Shown here: piece after piece, positions 4,307 through 5,227 of the stretch
How the letters are laid out: every line of letters begins with the position of its first letter
How positions within the stretch are numbered: position 1 is the first letter of the stretch
The notes under the pieces: generated by a model
Seen by the model: the letters and a program-made list of their open reading frames with translations, nothing else
The model's database searches: none
Told to the model about the DNA's origin: nothing
Source of the DNA: Campylobacterales bacterium
GTDB lineage: Bacteria; Campylobacterota; Campylobacteria; Campylobacterales; JALSKU01
NCBI GenBank assembly: GCA_027038235.1
Contig: JALVXV010000008.1
Span: forward strand, 1-5,227
Direction: 5' to 3'
Length of the DNA: 5,227 nucleotides
Position numbers and translations under genes: made by a program

Positions 4307-5227
4307 ATAAGCATGTATGCTTTTAGCTGCTCTTTTTCCTTCTCCTAAAGCCTTTATAACAGTAGCTGCACCACTTGCGGCATCACCTCCTGCGAAAGTT
4401 CCCTCTACACTAGTCATCATGTTTTCATCCACTATGATAACTCCTCTTTCATCTCTCTTGATCTCTGGGGCTCTGTCTAAAAAAAGTCTATTTGGCACAG
4501 TACCTAGTGCTTCTATAACAGTATCAATACCCATATAAAATGTACTACCCTCTATCGGAGTCGGATGTAGTTTTCCATTTTCATCTTCAACTAGCTCCAT
4601 TCTAATAAGCTCCATATAATCAATAAATCCATCATCATTTCCATGAAATCTTACAGGATTTACTAACTCATGAAATATAATACCCTCTTCTAATGCATGT
4701 TCCAACTCCTCTTTTCTGGCCGGTGCATGTTCTTTGGTTCTTCTGTAGATGATATGAACTTCTTCGGCTCCTAATCTTAGAGCGGTTCTAGCTGCATCCA
4801 TTGCAACATTTCCCGCACCTATAACCGCAACTTTTTTACCGACATCTATAGGTGTATCCCACTCAGGAAATTTATATGCTTTCATCAGATTTGCTCTTAT
4901 AAGAAACTCATTAGACGAATAGACACCGTCTAACGGATTTTCACCTTGAATTCCCATAAATTTTGGAGCTCCCGCACCCATAGCCAAAAATACAGCATCA
5001 TTTTGGGAAACAAGTTCATAGTAGTATATATTTTGTCCTACTGTATGATTAAGTACTATCTTGACACCCATATCTTCAAGTTTTTTTACTTCTTGGTCAA
5101 CTATATCTTTTGGAAGACGAAATTCCGGTATTCCATACTGCAAAACTCCTCCTGCTTTATGAAGAGTTTCGTAAATGGTAACGGCATATCCATACTTCCT
5201 GCACTCTGCGGCACATGCAAGTCCTGC
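4292..5227 (-). CDS. NADPH-dependent glutamate synthase small-subunit-type oxidoreductase (GltD/NfnB/SudA family), N-terminus missing
   Basis: The frame stays open to the right edge, so the gene is cut off; the visible 311 residues are the C-terminal two thirds of a protein usually about 460-480 long. It begins inside the FAD-binding GxGPAG helix (AGLACAAECRKYGYAVTIYE), followed by GGVLQYGIPEFRLPK at 26-40. The NADPH site is VIGAGNVAMDAAR (135-147) with YRR at 161-163, which contacts the NADPH phosphate in relatives. The FAD-closing motif GGDAASGAATVIKALGEG is at 280-297. The family passes electrons between NADPH, FAD and iron-sulfur clusters. The GGVLQYGIPEF form is closer to the archaeal/Thermotoga GltA, SudA and NfnB proteins than to E. 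coli GltD. The cysteine-rich N-terminus and any partner gene (glutamate synthase or NfnA) lie outside the window. The TTG at 5143 is an internal Leu codon, not a start. Confidence 0.92.
   Translation of the reverse strand, partial: AGLACAAECRKYGYAVTIYETLHKAGGVLQYGIPEFRLPKDIVDQEVKKLEDMGVKIVLNHTVGQNIYYYELVSQNDAVFLAMGAGAPKFMGIQGENPLDGVYSSNEFLIRANLMKAYKFPEWDTPIDVGKKVAVIGAGNVAMDAARTALRLGAEEVHIIYRRTKEHAPARKEELEHALEEGIIFHELVNPVRFHGNDDGFIDYMELIRMELVEDENGKLHPTPIEGSTFYMGIDTVIEALGTVPNRLFLDRAPEIKRDERGVIIVDENMMTSVEGTFAGGDAASGAATVIKALGEGKRAAKSIHAYLSTH
4309..4324. terminator. Possible bidirectional terminator at the convergent gene ends
   Basis: AAGCAT-GT-ATGCTT (4309-4322) can fold as a 5-base-pair stem with a 4-base loop, and the plus strand continues into a T4 run (4321-4324). 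It lies 3 bases after the membrane-protein stop and inside the last codons of the oppositely oriented oxidoreductase. The stem is short, so strength is doubtful. Confidence 0.3.

Noticed and set aside
4317..4538. Plus-strand 73-residue frame
   Set aside because: Antisense shadow of the conserved C-terminal FAD motif of the oxidoreductase.
5141..5143. TTG at 5143 as the start of the minus-strand oxidoreductase
   Set aside because: The frame continues upstream with conserved FAD-domain residues (AGLACAAE, KAGGVL), so this TTG is an internal leucine codon.

Overview
The window is low-GC DNA that looks like a Campylobacterota (epsilonproteobacterial) chromosome. The clearest pointer is the ribosomal protein S21 gene: its 70-residue product starts MPGIKV and ends LRRYESRL, a form I associate with that group. 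A YajQ gene directly behind a D-2-hydroxyacid dehydrogenase gene fits the same assignment. I cannot name the genus.

Layout. (1) Bases 2-167 carry the 3' end of a small HicB/CopG-like antitoxin gene, with an apparent one-base slip in a run of eight A near its end. (2) Bases 168-386 hold no gene I can support. A 19-base stretch at 333-351 resembles, from memory, the outer end of an IS4-type insertion sequence. (3) rpsU (429-641) starts with GTG behind a TATAAT promoter and a strong Shine-Dalgarno site, and ends in a textbook hairpin terminator. (4) purT (779-1945) encodes formate-dependent GAR transformylase of purine synthesis; a perfect 15-base palindrome lies just upstream. (5) A 77-base gap contains seven imperfect heptamer repeats. 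(6) Bases 2023-4306 form a tight co-directional cluster: a helix-turn-helix/coiled-coil protein, a D-2-hydroxyacid dehydrogenase (ATGA overlap), a YajQ-family protein (TAATG overlap) and a small two-helix membrane protein (6-base gap). (7) On the minus strand a GltD/NfnB-type NADPH- and FAD-binding oxidoreductase gene runs in from the right edge and ends inside the 3' end of the membrane-protein gene (15-base convergent overlap).

How they fit together. rpsU and purT are housekeeping genes. The four-gene cluster is probably one transcript, translationally coupled at two junctions, and may include purT because no clear terminator separates them. YajQ proteins are reported to bind cyclic di-GMP and, in Xanthomonas, to act through a transcription factor, so the DNA-binding protein in the same cluster is a possible partner; this is inference only.

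I found no convincing undescribed system such as a defence locus, CRISPR array or complete mobile element. The items most worth checking are the antitoxin frameshift, the heptamer repeat block, the IS4-like end and the HTH/coiled-coil gene beside yajQ.
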